Source: JAEXNA01 sp050486105
Lineage (GTDB): Bacteria; Vulcanimicrobiota; Xenobia; Xenobiales; JADMJV01
Direction of reading: 5' to 3'
NCBI GenBank assembly: GCA_050486105.1
Contig: JBJHCR010000376.1
Span: forward strand, 1-5,850
Length of the DNA stretch: 5,850 bases
In this document: in pieces, positions 1 to 5,790 of the stretch
Layout of the letters: every line of letters begins with the position of its first letter
How positions within the stretch are numbered: the stretch's first letter is position 1
The notes under the pieces: model-generated
What the model saw: only the letters and a program-made list of their open reading frames with translations
What the model was told of the DNA's origin: nothing
The model's database searches: none
Program-made: the position numbers and the translations under genes

Positions 1-6
1 GCTCTG

Positions 7-13
7 CCTCCTT
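7..13 (-). promoter_or_regulatory. Strong Shine-Dalgarno-like site at the window edge
   Basis: Read on the minus strand, the bases are AAGGAGG, a near-perfect match to the anti-Shine-Dalgarno sequence. Only 6 bases remain before the window ends, so a start codon would fall at or just past the left edge. It lies about 50 bases downstream of the PrsW-like gene, with no convincing terminator hairpin between. This suggests that another minus-strand gene of the same operon begins just outside the window. The motif could be chance, because no coding sequence is visible. Confidence 0.45.
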
Positions 14-63
14 CGAGGTAATCCGCGTTTTTTCTTTACAGAGAGTTGGTTGGTCCGTCCATC

Positions 64-822
64 TTAACTAGCCGTGCCGCAAGCCGTACAAAATCGACCT
101 TCTGCCCGGGTTAGACTACGACAACTAAGACACTCCGCAAGACGGTGAGCAGGTCGGCGCCCATAATCAGCAACCAAAGCAGCTTCTACCACTGCCTGCC
201 GAAAGATCAGCCAAAGTACGATGAGAGTGATCACTGCCAGGGGTGCACGCCCAGTGACAAGGAACCAATTGTATAAGCCATGTCCAAACCCGCCGAGCAG
301 AAGAGCCCCCAAGAACAATCCTGGGCGAGGTGGACTTTCCCCGAGTCGACTTACCGTAGACCCCCAAACCGAGCTCATTAAGACGTGCCCAAGCGTAGAC
401 AAGAGGCCGCGGCCAATCAAAACACTAGTGCCGTAACCTAGAGCATAGTACACGTTCTCCCAGGTGGCAAAACCTAGAGCTACTGCTCCGCTCAGTTGGA
501 GGGCGAACAGTGGATGCCTAGTCTTGCCAAACGTCAGTAAGCCGACGATCACCACAGCGGCCTTGGCAAACTCCTCCAACATTCCCACCCCAAGTACGAA
601 AAAAGCGAATTGGGGAAAAAAGGATATATCAAGCAGCCTGGTTACCTGAAGGGCCTCGGAGAGTGCCAGGGTCAGCCAGGTGGAAGCCACTCCCAAGAGG
701 AACGCCCACAACCACCAGCCAGGACCGAGCGTACGCTGCGATAAAGATCTGAGGTAGGACAGCCAGAAGAGTCCAGGAATCAAAGAGAGACCTAGGGCCC
801 TCAAGAAATCGGGCTCAAACAA
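64..822 (-). CDS. PrsW-family intramembrane metalloprotease/glutamic protease homologue with C-terminal zinc ribbon
   Basis: This 252-residue polytopic membrane protein has the PrsW signature motifs. These are EEFAK at residues 83-87, GFATWENVYY at about 117-126 (with E122 and N123), a membrane-embedded H146, and HGLYNW at 181-186. Hydrophobic segments span roughly residues 7-24, 36-56, 68-97, 108-130, 140-154, 168-188 and 193-210. PrsW was described in Bacillus subtilis as the site-1 protease that cleaves the anti-sigma factor RsiW; many homologues have unknown substrates. The C-terminus carries a four-cysteine zinc ribbon (C231-x2-C234, C245-x2-C248) that classical PrsW lacks. It probably faces the cytoplasm and may recruit a partner. 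The start is TTG, overlaps the upstream stop by 8 bases and has no clear Shine-Dalgarno, so translation probably depends on coupling to the preceding gene. The family call is confident; the substrate is unknown. Confidence 0.85.
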   Translation of the reverse strand: MFEPDFLRALGLSLIPGLFWLSYLRSLSQRTLGPGWWLWAFLLGVASTWLTLALSEALQVTRLLDISFFPQFAFFVLGVGMLEEFAKAAVVIVGLLTFGKTRHPLFALQLSGAVALGFATWENVYYALGYGTSVLIGRGLLSTLGHVLMSSVWGSTVSRLGESPPRPGLFLGALLLGGFGHGLYNWFLVTGRAPLAVITLIVLWLIFRQAVVEAALVADYGRRPAHRLAECLSCRSLTRAEGRFCTACGTAS

Positions 823-1357
823 GGCTGACTTCGGCCGATCCGGTCTTCTTCTCCAGGCGCTCGATGGTAGAACGACCTCTCCCTGGAGAAGTCCACAGAG
901 CGGTCAATTCCCAAAGCGTCCTTTGCAGTCCTTGGAAAAATGTGAGAGGCCCCGCTGAAAGCCTATAGGTTGCCTGGTGAAAGACCGCCTGCCCAAAACT
1001 CTGCCCCCCGGCCGACCGAGCCCAACTTCGATAGGTTACCATGCAGACCAGCGCCATGATCATTTGAATAGGGACTGTCCAAGTCGCAAACTGCAGGCTT
1101 AGAACAACGGTGAACGAGAACAGATCGAGCCCTAAAGAACCTAGTAGCTTAGGCAGAGTTACCGCCGGAGGTAGGAGAAGATTAACCTGAGCGCTCTCTG
1201 CTGATGAGCCGCACTGTGCACAGTACCGTTCCCGAGGAAAGAGCTCTTCGTGACAGCGATGACACGACTTTTGCGTATACAGATGTCGGTCCCAAGGACA
1301 ACGCTTATGCTCAATTTGCTGAGAAGGCGCGAAGCACTTTGAACAGTATGGGCTCAC
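815..1357 (-). CDS. Double zinc-ribbon protein with RDD-like membrane domain
   Basis: This 180-residue protein has two cysteine knuckle pairs at its N-terminus. The first finger has C5-x2-C8 and then C20-P-W-D, so its fourth ligand is not cysteine (D23 or H25 could substitute). The second is a complete zinc ribbon, C32-x2-C35 and C46-x2-C49. After a linker, residues 70-112 form two hydrophobic segments. Residues 118-179 resemble the end of RDD domains: a GQSFGQ motif (usually GQT.GK), a 'GPLTFFQGLQR' stretch with R146, and a closing 'ERLEKKTGSAEV' matching the usual D-R-x-x-G-T-x-V. RDD proteins are poorly characterised membrane proteins, some linked to ion transport. The start is GTG, forms a GTGA 4-base overlap with the upstream stop, and is preceded by a GAGAGAAG purine tract. 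The zinc ribbon is clear; the RDD assignment is a pattern match and less certain. Confidence 0.7.
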   Translation of the reverse strand: MSPYCSKCFAPSQQIEHKRCPWDRHLYTQKSCHRCHEELFPRERYCAQCGSSAESAQVNLLLPPAVTLPKLLGSLGLDLFSFTVVLSLQFATWTVPIQMIMALVCMVTYRSWARSAGGQSFGQAVFHQATYRLSAGPLTFFQGLQRTLWELTALWTSPGRGRSTIERLEKKTGSAEVSLV

Positions 1358-1812
1358 TCGCTTCTCTCAAGGCCGCGACCGAGTGCCGCAGCTAGGACGA
1401 CTAGAAGACCCAGGAGAAGTAATAGAAACAGGCTCAACTTTCGGTGAGTGAGTTCTTGAGGCGATACGGCTAATGCCTGGCCTTCCAGTTTGGGTTCCGC
1501 AGAGGCTTGCTGTCGCGCCTGACGACCGGGGGTCCGGGTGGCTTTCGACCCCACTGAGCGACCATCATCAATGACTCCAACCCCAGTATCGCTCGACCCA
1601 CTCCACGAGTCCGAACCTATAGGCAGCTGCCTGGGGCGACCAGGTGGACTCGGAACCGGACGGCCTGGTCCATCTTGATGAACCTCTCGAAGTATTTCCT
1701 CAGCATCCTCGATCACCCCGCCGACCGCAGGCCCACTCAGCAACAAAAGAGAAAACCCAAGCATCAGGACCGCAAGACCTCTAACCCAGATTTGGCCTCC
1801 GGCGCAGGTCAT
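1354..1812 (-). CDS. Small signal-peptide protein with C-terminal transmembrane anchor, unknown function
   Basis: I do not recognise a family. The 152-residue product has a hydrophobic signal-like segment at residues 10-31, ending in small residues (SGPAVGG) that could be a signal peptidase site. A short acidic patch, 'IEDAEEILREV', follows. Residues about 46-110 form a Pro/Gly/Ser/Arg-rich low-complexity linker, and a Leu-rich transmembrane helix spans about 127-144 before a short charged tail (GRGLERSE). This predicts an extracytoplasmic, disordered, membrane-anchored protein with its tail inside. The ATG start shares one base with the stop of the PilC/GspF-like gene (TGATG). A TTG one codon earlier is possible but less likely. 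The tight coupling suggests a partner of that secretion-type protein, or a substrate of the downstream PrsW-like protease; both are inference. Confidence 0.7.
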   Translation of the reverse strand: MTCAGGQIWVRGLAVLMLGFSLLLLSGPAVGGVIEDAEEILREVHQDGPGRPVPSPPGRPRQLPIGSDSWSGSSDTGVGVIDDGRSVGSKATRTPGRQARQQASAEPKLEGQALAVSPQELTHRKLSLFLLLLLGLLVVLAAALGRGLERSE

Positions 1813-3029
1813 CAAAAGAGATCCATAAGCTGATAGATTGGCTGGAATACCGCGACCAGGACCAACAAGACTATTATTCCCATCGATACGATCATAGTTG
1901 GCTCAACCAACTGTGTAAAGGTGTCTAGAGAATACTTTACTTCCTCTTCAAGGAGGTCGGCTAGGCGCTCTAACATTTCGGGGATGCGTCCGACTTCTTC
2001 GCCAGCCTCGATAAATTGAGTGAAAACTTGAGGAAAGAACGCTGAGCCCTCCAGCAGGCTCGAGAATTTTGCCCCCCCTTCGAGTTCAGTAGAGACTCGC
2101 TCGAGAATATCTCGAACGATACTGTTTCCAGCCGAGGCACCGGAGATCTTCAACGCTAGCAACAGGGGCAAACCGCTATCTAGCAGGGTTGCAAGAGTCC
2201 GTGAAAGTCGACTCAAGAGGACTTGCCGGTAGAACTCCCCAAAATAGGGGCTCTCCAACTTGAACCAATCCCATTGCCGCCGTCCGAGTGGACTCTTGAA
2301 ATAGAACCTGAAGAAGATTGCGCCCGTGGCTGCGCCGACTAAGGCCGGTCCAAAAACTACAGGGTTCCTTACCGTCTCGGTCACGGTGATCAAGGCTCTG
2401 GTCAAGATCGGCAATTGTATATCCAGCCCCTGAAACATCGATATAAAAACGGGAAAAACATAAGAAACCAGACCAAGAGTCACAACACTGCAGATCACGA
2501 ACAGGATCAAAGGGTAGATCGTGGCCTGCCTCCAAGCTCTGAGCAAAGCCAACTCTTTTTCCAGATGGGAGGCCAAGCGGTCGAGCATCTCGTCGAGTTT
2601 CCCCGAGACCTCACCGGCTCTGATCAGGGGAACGGTGAGTGCCGGGAACCGCCTACCCTGCATCTCAAACGAATGAGACAAGGAGTGTCCGCCGTTCACC
2701 CTGTTGAGAACTTCGAAGCAAGCCAGGTCGACCCGCTTGTCCAGTCCCTGAGAAGACAGGCTTTGCAAGGTCTGCCCCAAAGGAATTCCGGCCGACATCA
2801 TAGTCGCGAACTGCCGCATGAGAACGACCAATGCCGACAATGGCAAACGTTCGCCAAGACCCAGGAACTCGAAAAGCTGCCGACGCCAACCGAGGTCTTC
2901 CTTAATGTCGATGATCGTCAGCCCACGACGCCTTAAGCGTTCGGCGATCTGCCCAACATGCTTGGCCGTTTCAAGACCCTTGACAGAATTTCCCTGAGGA
3001 TCGATCGCTACAAACTCGTACGCCGGCAT
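1812..3029 (-). CDS. Type II secretion / type IV pilus inner-membrane platform protein (GspF/PilC family)
   Basis: This 405-residue protein has the normal length and layout of the T2SF family. It begins with the typical PAYEFVAIDPQGNSVKG stretch and has a cytoplasmic N-domain to about residue 65. The first T2SF repeat runs from about 68 to 191, with RQFATMMSAGIPL at 72-84 and IRAGEVSGKLDEML at 136-149. A second repeat runs from about 271 to 394, with SRTLATLLDSGLPL and FIEAGEEVGRIPEML. Membrane helices lie near 170-193, 225-244 and 378-397. The family forms the inner-membrane platform that couples the assembly ATPase to pseudopilin polymerisation. No ATPase, pseudopilin or prepilin peptidase gene lies in this window, so I do not choose between pilC and gspF. 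It is the first gene of the minus-strand operon. A GGGAG tract directly abuts the ATG, too close for a standard ribosome-binding site, but homology at the N-terminus fixes this start. Confidence 0.95.
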   Translation of the reverse strand: MPAYEFVAIDPQGNSVKGLETAKHVGQIAERLRRRGLTIIDIKEDLGWRRQLFEFLGLGERLPLSALVVLMRQFATMMSAGIPLGQTLQSLSSQGLDKRVDLACFEVLNRVNGGHSLSHSFEMQGRRFPALTVPLIRAGEVSGKLDEMLDRLASHLEKELALLRAWRQATIYPLILFVICSVVTLGLVSYVFPVFISMFQGLDIQLPILTRALITVTETVRNPVVFGPALVGAATGAIFFRFYFKSPLGRRQWDWFKLESPYFGEFYRQVLLSRLSRTLATLLDSGLPLLLALKISGASAGNSIVRDILERVSTELEGGAKFSSLLEGSAFFPQVFTQFIEAGEEVGRIPEMLERLADLLEEEVKYSLDTFTQLVEPTMIVSMGIIVLLVLVAVFQPIYQLMDLF

Positions 3030-3050
3030 CTCCCAAAGTTCGGTTCAAGG

Positions 3051-3056
3051 TGTATA
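3051..3056 (-). promoter_or_regulatory. Candidate -10 element for the minus-strand operon
   Basis: On the minus strand the bases read TATACA, a 5/6 match to TATAAT, and lie 21 bases before the GspF/PilC-like ATG. The corresponding -35 is poor: CCGAGA at an 18-bp spacer, matching 3 of 6 consensus positions. Use of this site would give an untranslated leader of only about 15 bases. An activator or another sigma factor may be needed; the call is tentative. Confidence 0.35.
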
Positions 3057-3058
3057 GC

Positions 3059-3067
3059 GACCTCCAG
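3059..3067. repeat. 9-bp direct repeat, copy 1 (GACCTCCAG)
   Basis: GACCTCCAG occurs here and again at 3101-3109, both inside the 102-bp divergent intergenic region. The copies are 42 bp apart, about four turns of B-DNA, so a protein bound at both would lie on the same face. This copy lies just upstream of the candidate -10 of the minus operon. It could be an operator half-site; no regulator gene is visible nearby. Confidence 0.4.
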
Positions 3068-3100
3068 GACAGGGTCTCGGAGGCCAGACACGCCGCAGGT

Positions 3101-3109
3101 GACCTCCAG
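3101..3109. repeat. 9-bp direct repeat, copy 2 (GACCTCCAG)
   Basis: This is the second exact copy of GACCTCCAG, 22 bases before the hemL-like start codon. It overlaps a short palindrome, AGGTGACCT, at 3097-3105. Its position in the probable leader or promoter of the plus-strand gene would suit a shared operator for both divergent transcripts, but this is inference from spacing alone. Confidence 0.4.
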
Positions 3110-3131
3110 CCCAACCCGTAATGCCCAAGAC

Positions 3132-4400
3132 ATGAACATCTCTAAAACTCTCTACCAGGAACTCTGCGAAGTGATTCCAGGTGGAGTAAGCAGTCCATTC
3201 CGCTCCTTCGACTTGGTGGGTGGTACGGCGAGAGTCCTAGTCAAAGGTCGTGGCAGTCGCATCTGGGATGCCGACGGTCGGGAATACATCGACTTATGTT
3301 GCGGTTGGGGACCCCTGACTTTGGGTCATTGTCACCCAGCCATTACTGAGGCTGTCCGAGACGCGCTCGAAGATGGAGTGCTGTTCGGTGCCCCGACTCC
3401 CTGGGAATTGGAATTGGCTCAGGGTTTGAAAGACGCTCTCCCTAGCCTTGAAATGCTTCGTTTTGTGAACTCTGGAGCCGAAGCGGTTCAGAGTTGCTTG
3501 AGAGTGGCCAGGTCCGCCACCGGTCGGACAAAGATCGTCAAGTTTGAAGGAGGCTACCACGGTCATGTTCCTCCGCTGGATGCTGCCGGAGAAGAGGCCC
3601 AGCGAATGGGCGGTCCCCTAGCTCTCGGAGCCACCCCGGGAGCCGTCTCGGACACCCTCATCGCCGAATTCAACAACCTGGAATCGGTGATGGAGCTCTT
3701 CAGAGTGCACTCCGAAGACATCGCCGCCGTCATTCTCGAGCCAGTAACCGGCAGCATCGGAGTGGTCGAAGCCGAGCAAGCCTTTCTGGAGAGGGTCTCA
3801 GATCTTTGCCGGAACAGTGGCAGTCTTCTGATCTTTGATGAAGTTCTCACCGGGTTCAGGGTAGCGTTGGGAGGGGCTCAGAGTCGCTGTCGAATTGTTC
3901 CCGACCTCACCTGCCTGGGGAAAGCCGTGGCCGGAGGACTACCCATAGGGGTCTACGGTGGGAAAAAAGAGTTGATGCAAAGACTTGCTCCTCTCGGTCC
4001 GGTCTACCAGGCTGGGACCTTTTGCGCCAATCCGGTTAGCGTTCGGGCCGGGATTGCTGCCTTGAGAGAATATCGCCAGCCGGGATTCTTCGAGCAGCTC
4101 TCGGAACGCACCTCAGAACTCTGTCAAGGCTTAAAAAGGCTCTTCCCAGACATTCTCGCCCCTCACGTAGGTGGAATGTTCTCAGTAGGCTTCGGTCCAA
4201 CCCACCTCCGCAACCACCAGGATGCCTCTCAACTCTGCCCGAGTCGATTCGCCAAGTTCTTTCACGCCGTCCTAGAAGTCGGCATCTATCTCCCTCCATC
4301 AACTTGGGATGCAGCCGGGCTGTCCATTGCCCACGACGGAGTCGAGGTCCGAGAAGTGCTCACTCGACTGGAAACAGTTAGGGACTCTGCCGCTTTCTAA
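3132..4400 (+). CDS. hemL: Glutamate-1-semialdehyde 2,1-aminomutase family protein (class III PLP aminotransferase)
   Basis: This 422-residue protein aligns by eye with GSA aminomutase over its length (family usually about 425-435). That enzyme converts glutamate-1-semialdehyde to 5-aminolevulinate in C5-pathway tetrapyrrole synthesis, in the cytoplasm with PLP. Visible landmarks are PGGVSSPFRSF at 16-26, NSGAEAV at 113-119, YHGH at 142-145, FDEVLTGFR at 235-243 (D236 contacts the PLP ring nitrogen) and the Schiff-base lysine K264 in CLGKAVAGGLPIG. GTFCANP (295-301) and the C-terminal FFHAVLEVGIYLPPS also match. The mobile loop after YHGH lacks the usual K-A-G-S-G and reads D-A-A-G-E-E. The position I align with the conserved Glu of 'FEAGF' is Asp (D393). 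It may therefore be a divergent HemL or a paralogue with another substrate. The ATG was chosen because homology starts there; upstream sequence is antisense to the GspF-like gene. The Shine-Dalgarno is weak. Confidence 0.82.
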   Translation: MNISKTLYQELCEVIPGGVSSPFRSFDLVGGTARVLVKGRGSRIWDADGREYIDLCCGWGPLTLGHCHPAITEAVRDALEDGVLFGAPTPWELELAQGLKDALPSLEMLRFVNSGAEAVQSCLRVARSATGRTKIVKFEGGYHGHVPPLDAAGEEAQRMGGPLALGATPGAVSDTLIAEFNNLESVMELFRVHSEDIAAVILEPVTGSIGVVEAEQAFLERVSDLCRNSGSLLIFDEVLTGFRVALGGAQSRCRIVPDLTCLGKAVAGGLPIGVYGGKKELMQRLAPLGPVYQAGTFCANPVSVRAGIAALREYRQPGFFEQLSERTSELCQGLKRLFPDILAPHVGGMFSVGFGPTHLRNHQDASQLCPSRFAKFFHAVLEVGIYLPPSTWDAAGLSIAHDGVEVREVLTRLETVRDSAAF

Positions 4401-4494
4401 GAGCTTCGCAAAATGCGCTGTCCGCCGTGAGTTCCCAAGGGCCACCACCCAGCTCGCGAAGGACTCTAAGGGACGGGGCCAGAATCAGCTGATC

Positions 4495-4800
4495 ATGGGC
4501 TTATTCGACATGTTAGGGGACTCTTTCAAGGGAGCCTCAAAAAGCGTTCAGAAGTCGCGGGAAGCGGCCATCCGGAATTCCGAGAAGATGTTGCGTATTC
4601 AGCGACTCAAAATGGACGTGCAGAACAAGCGAGAAGATAAAGAGAAGAAGATGCAGTCTCTGGCCCATAAGGTCTACGAACTCTATACCAAGAACAAACT
4701 CACGGACACCGAGCTCTTAGCCATCTGCCAAGATATTAAGACCCTGCAATGGCAGATCGACGAAAGCTGGACTGAGATCAACCACCTTTCGAAAACCTAG
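4495..4800 (+). CDS. Small charged coiled-coil protein of unknown function
   Basis: I do not recognise a family. The 101-residue product starts MGLFDMLGDSFKGASKS, an amphipathic opening often seen in small bacterial proteins that associate with membranes or assemblies. A long Lys/Glu/Arg-rich helical stretch follows, from about residue 18 to 60 (KMDVQNKREDKEKKMQSL), and a second helix from about 70 to 98. There is no signal peptide, cysteine cluster or transmembrane segment, so it is predicted to be cytoplasmic and alpha-helical, probably a coiled-coil oligomer. The start at 4495 is the only sensible one: the frame runs further upstream, but only through the gene before it, with no start codon in the gap. 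The ribosome-binding site is weak, with a purine-rich AAGGGACGGGG tract too far upstream. It lies 94 bases after the hemL-like gene and 11 bases before rdgB, so co-transcription is likely. Confidence 0.75.
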   Translation: MGLFDMLGDSFKGASKSVQKSREAAIRNSEKMLRIQRLKMDVQNKREDKEKKMQSLAHKVYELYTKNKLTDTELLAICQDIKTLQWQIDESWTEINHLSKT

Positions 4801-4811
4801 TTCAGGCCCTT

Positions 4812-5402
4812 ATGTCACGCTACCTCATCGCTACGGGAAATCCCCACAAGACGGAAGCCATTAGGAGACTGTTGTCTTCCTCCTCCGTCGAGTTGTGCGA
4901 CCTCTCAGAGTTTCCAGATCTAGAAGCGCCCATGGAAGACGGAGAGAGCTTCACCGAGAATGCCCTGATCAAAGCCCGATATTACTGTCAAAAAACCGGA
5001 TTGCCAGCCCTAGCTGACGACAGTGGTCTCGAAATTGATGCTTTGGATGGAGAACCTGGGATCCACTCAAGCCGATTCGCCGGCAACGATACACCTCACT
5101 CGGCAAAGATGACCAAGATCATTGAACTGTTGACCGGAGTGCCTCGAGAGCGAAGATCTGCTCGATTTCGGTGTGTTGCAGCTGTGAGTTTTCCAGATGG
5201 CCGGGAGTTCACCGCCGAAGGGTCTATGGATGGGGTGATCTGGGACCACCCCCAAGGATCTGGAGGCTTCGGCTACGATCCCATCGTGTACATCCCGGAA
5301 TTGCAACGAACGGTGGCCGAATTGACTCCTGAGGAAAAAGATTTGCGAAGCCACCGAGGGAAAGCTTTCCGCGCCCTACTTGAGCGCCTCCAAAAGGCCT
5401 AA
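4812..5402 (+). CDS. rdgB: XTP/dITP diphosphatase (RdgB/HAM1 family, non-canonical purine NTP pyrophosphatase)
   Basis: This cytoplasmic house-cleaning enzyme hydrolyses dITP, ITP and XTP to monophosphates plus pyrophosphate, keeping deaminated purines out of nucleic acids. The 196-residue length is standard. All family motifs are present in order: ATGNPHK at 7-13, ESFTENALIKA at 45-55, ADDSGLEIDALDGEPG at 68-83 (D70 is the expected general base of a Mg2+-dependent site), SSRFAG at 86-91, GGFGYDP at 151-157 and SHRGKA at 180-185. The ATG start is fixed by the family N-terminus; the ribosome-binding site is a minimal AGG 5 bases before it. It follows the coiled-coil gene by 11 bases, which supports co-transcription. 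No intrinsic terminator is evident in the 50 bases after the stop. Confidence 0.97.
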   Translation: MSRYLIATGNPHKTEAIRRLLSSSSVELCDLSEFPDLEAPMEDGESFTENALIKARYYCQKTGLPALADDSGLEIDALDGEPGIHSSRFAGNDTPHSAKMTKIIELLTGVPRERRSARFRCVAAVSFPDGREFTAEGSMDGVIWDHPQGSGGFGYDPIVYIPELQRTVAELTPEEKDLRSHRGKAFRALLERLQKA

Positions 5403-5455
5403 AATCCCTTTCGGATCGAGAAAATAAAAATTTTGCCTCCAGCACAGATTTCACG

Positions 5456-5484
5456 TTGACGAGAGTGGGGTGGCTCGCTATACT
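5456..5484 (+). promoter_or_regulatory. Sigma-70-type promoter of the tRNA cluster
   Basis: A -35 box TTGACG (5456-5461, 5/6 consensus) and a -10 box TATACT (5479-5484, 5/6) are separated by exactly 17 bp. Transcription should start near 5491, about 14 bases before the first tRNA. The bases after the -10 are GC-rich (GGTCAAGCCCGC), like discriminators of stable-RNA promoters under stringent control. A/T tracts at 5419-5434 lie further upstream and might act as a distal UP element; that part is inference. This is the best promoter in the window. Confidence 0.85.
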
Positions 5485-5504
5485 GGTCAAGCCCGCTCGA
5501 GAGA

Positions 5505-5582
5505 CGGAGCGTAGCGCAGCCTGGTTAGCGCACTTGCTTTGGGAGCAAGGGGTCGCCGGTTCGAATCCGGCCGCTCCGACCA
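5505..5582 (+). tRNA. tRNA-Pro(TGG)
   Basis: A full cloverleaf is visible. The acceptor stem CGGAGCG (5505-5511) pairs with CGCTCCG (5572-5578); the D stem is GCGC/GCGC. The anticodon stem CTTGC/GCAAG encloses the loop TTTGGGA, with anticodon TGG at 5540-5542. The T stem GCCGG/CCGGC encloses TTCGAAT. The C1-G72 pair is a hallmark of bacterial tRNA-Pro. The discriminator is A, and CCA is encoded at 5580-5582. It is the first tRNA after the promoter. Confidence 0.97.
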
Positions 5583-5602
5583 AGGAGCGGCAGAAAAAGC
5601 CA

Positions 5603-5675
<73 letters not shown>

Positions 5676-5684
5676 CATATATAT

Positions 5685-5760
5685 GGTGAGCGTAGTTCAA
5701 TGGCAGAGCATCGGTTTGTGGTACCGAAAGTTGTGGGTTCGAGTCCCATCGCTCACCCCA
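5685..5760 (+). tRNA. tRNA-His(GTG)
   Basis: The acceptor stem GTGAGCG (5686-5692) pairs with CGCTCAC (5750-5756). The extra G-1 (5685) faces C73 (5757), the identity element of tRNA-His, and CCA is encoded at 5758-5760. The anticodon stem TCGGT/ACCGA encloses TTGTGGT, with anticodon GTG at 5718-5720. The T stem is GTGGG/CCCAT with one G-T wobble. It lies 9 bases after tRNA-Arg(TCT). Confidence 0.97.
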
Positions 5761-5768
5761 TAAAAGCT

Positions 5769-5790
5769 AGCCGGACAATGTCCGGCTTTT
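5769..5790 (+). terminator. Terminator-like hairpin between tRNA-His and the next tRNA-Arg
   Basis: GCCGGAC (5770-5776) pairs perfectly with GTCCGGC (5780-5786) around a 3-base AAT loop. A flanking A-T pair extends the stem, and TTTT follows. The stem is strong and GC-rich, but the T tract is only four bases and runs straight into the next tRNA, so termination would be partial. It may instead be an RNA-processing or attenuation element. Confidence 0.55.

Noticed and set aside
7..34. CCTC-CTTC-GAGG hairpin followed by a T6 tract as a plus-strand terminator
   Set aside because: The stem is only 4 bp and about 10 bases separate it from the T tract. The same bases are better explained as a Shine-Dalgarno on the other strand.
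2415..2936. 173-residue plus-strand frame opposite the GspF/PilC-like gene
   Set aside because: It is a shadow of a well-supported minus-strand gene, with low-complexity, unfamily-like sequence.
2980..3012. TTGACA -35-like box on the plus strand as a hemL promoter
   Set aside because: It lies inside the GspF/PilC-like gene, and no acceptable -10 follows at 16-19 bp spacing; the nearest candidate is 21 bp away.
2958..3131. N-terminal extension of 58 residues on the hemL-like protein
   Set aside because: It is antisense to the start of the GspF/PilC-like gene and shows no family similarity; homology begins at the ATG at 3132.
4309..4494. 62-residue N-terminal extension of the coiled-coil protein
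   Set aside because: It overlaps the end of the hemL-like gene in another frame, has no helical character like the rest, and no start codon lies in the gap other than 4495.
5416..5436. AAAATTTT palindrome after rdgB as a terminator
   Set aside because: It has no GC-rich stem; it is just an A/T tract upstream of the tRNA promoter.
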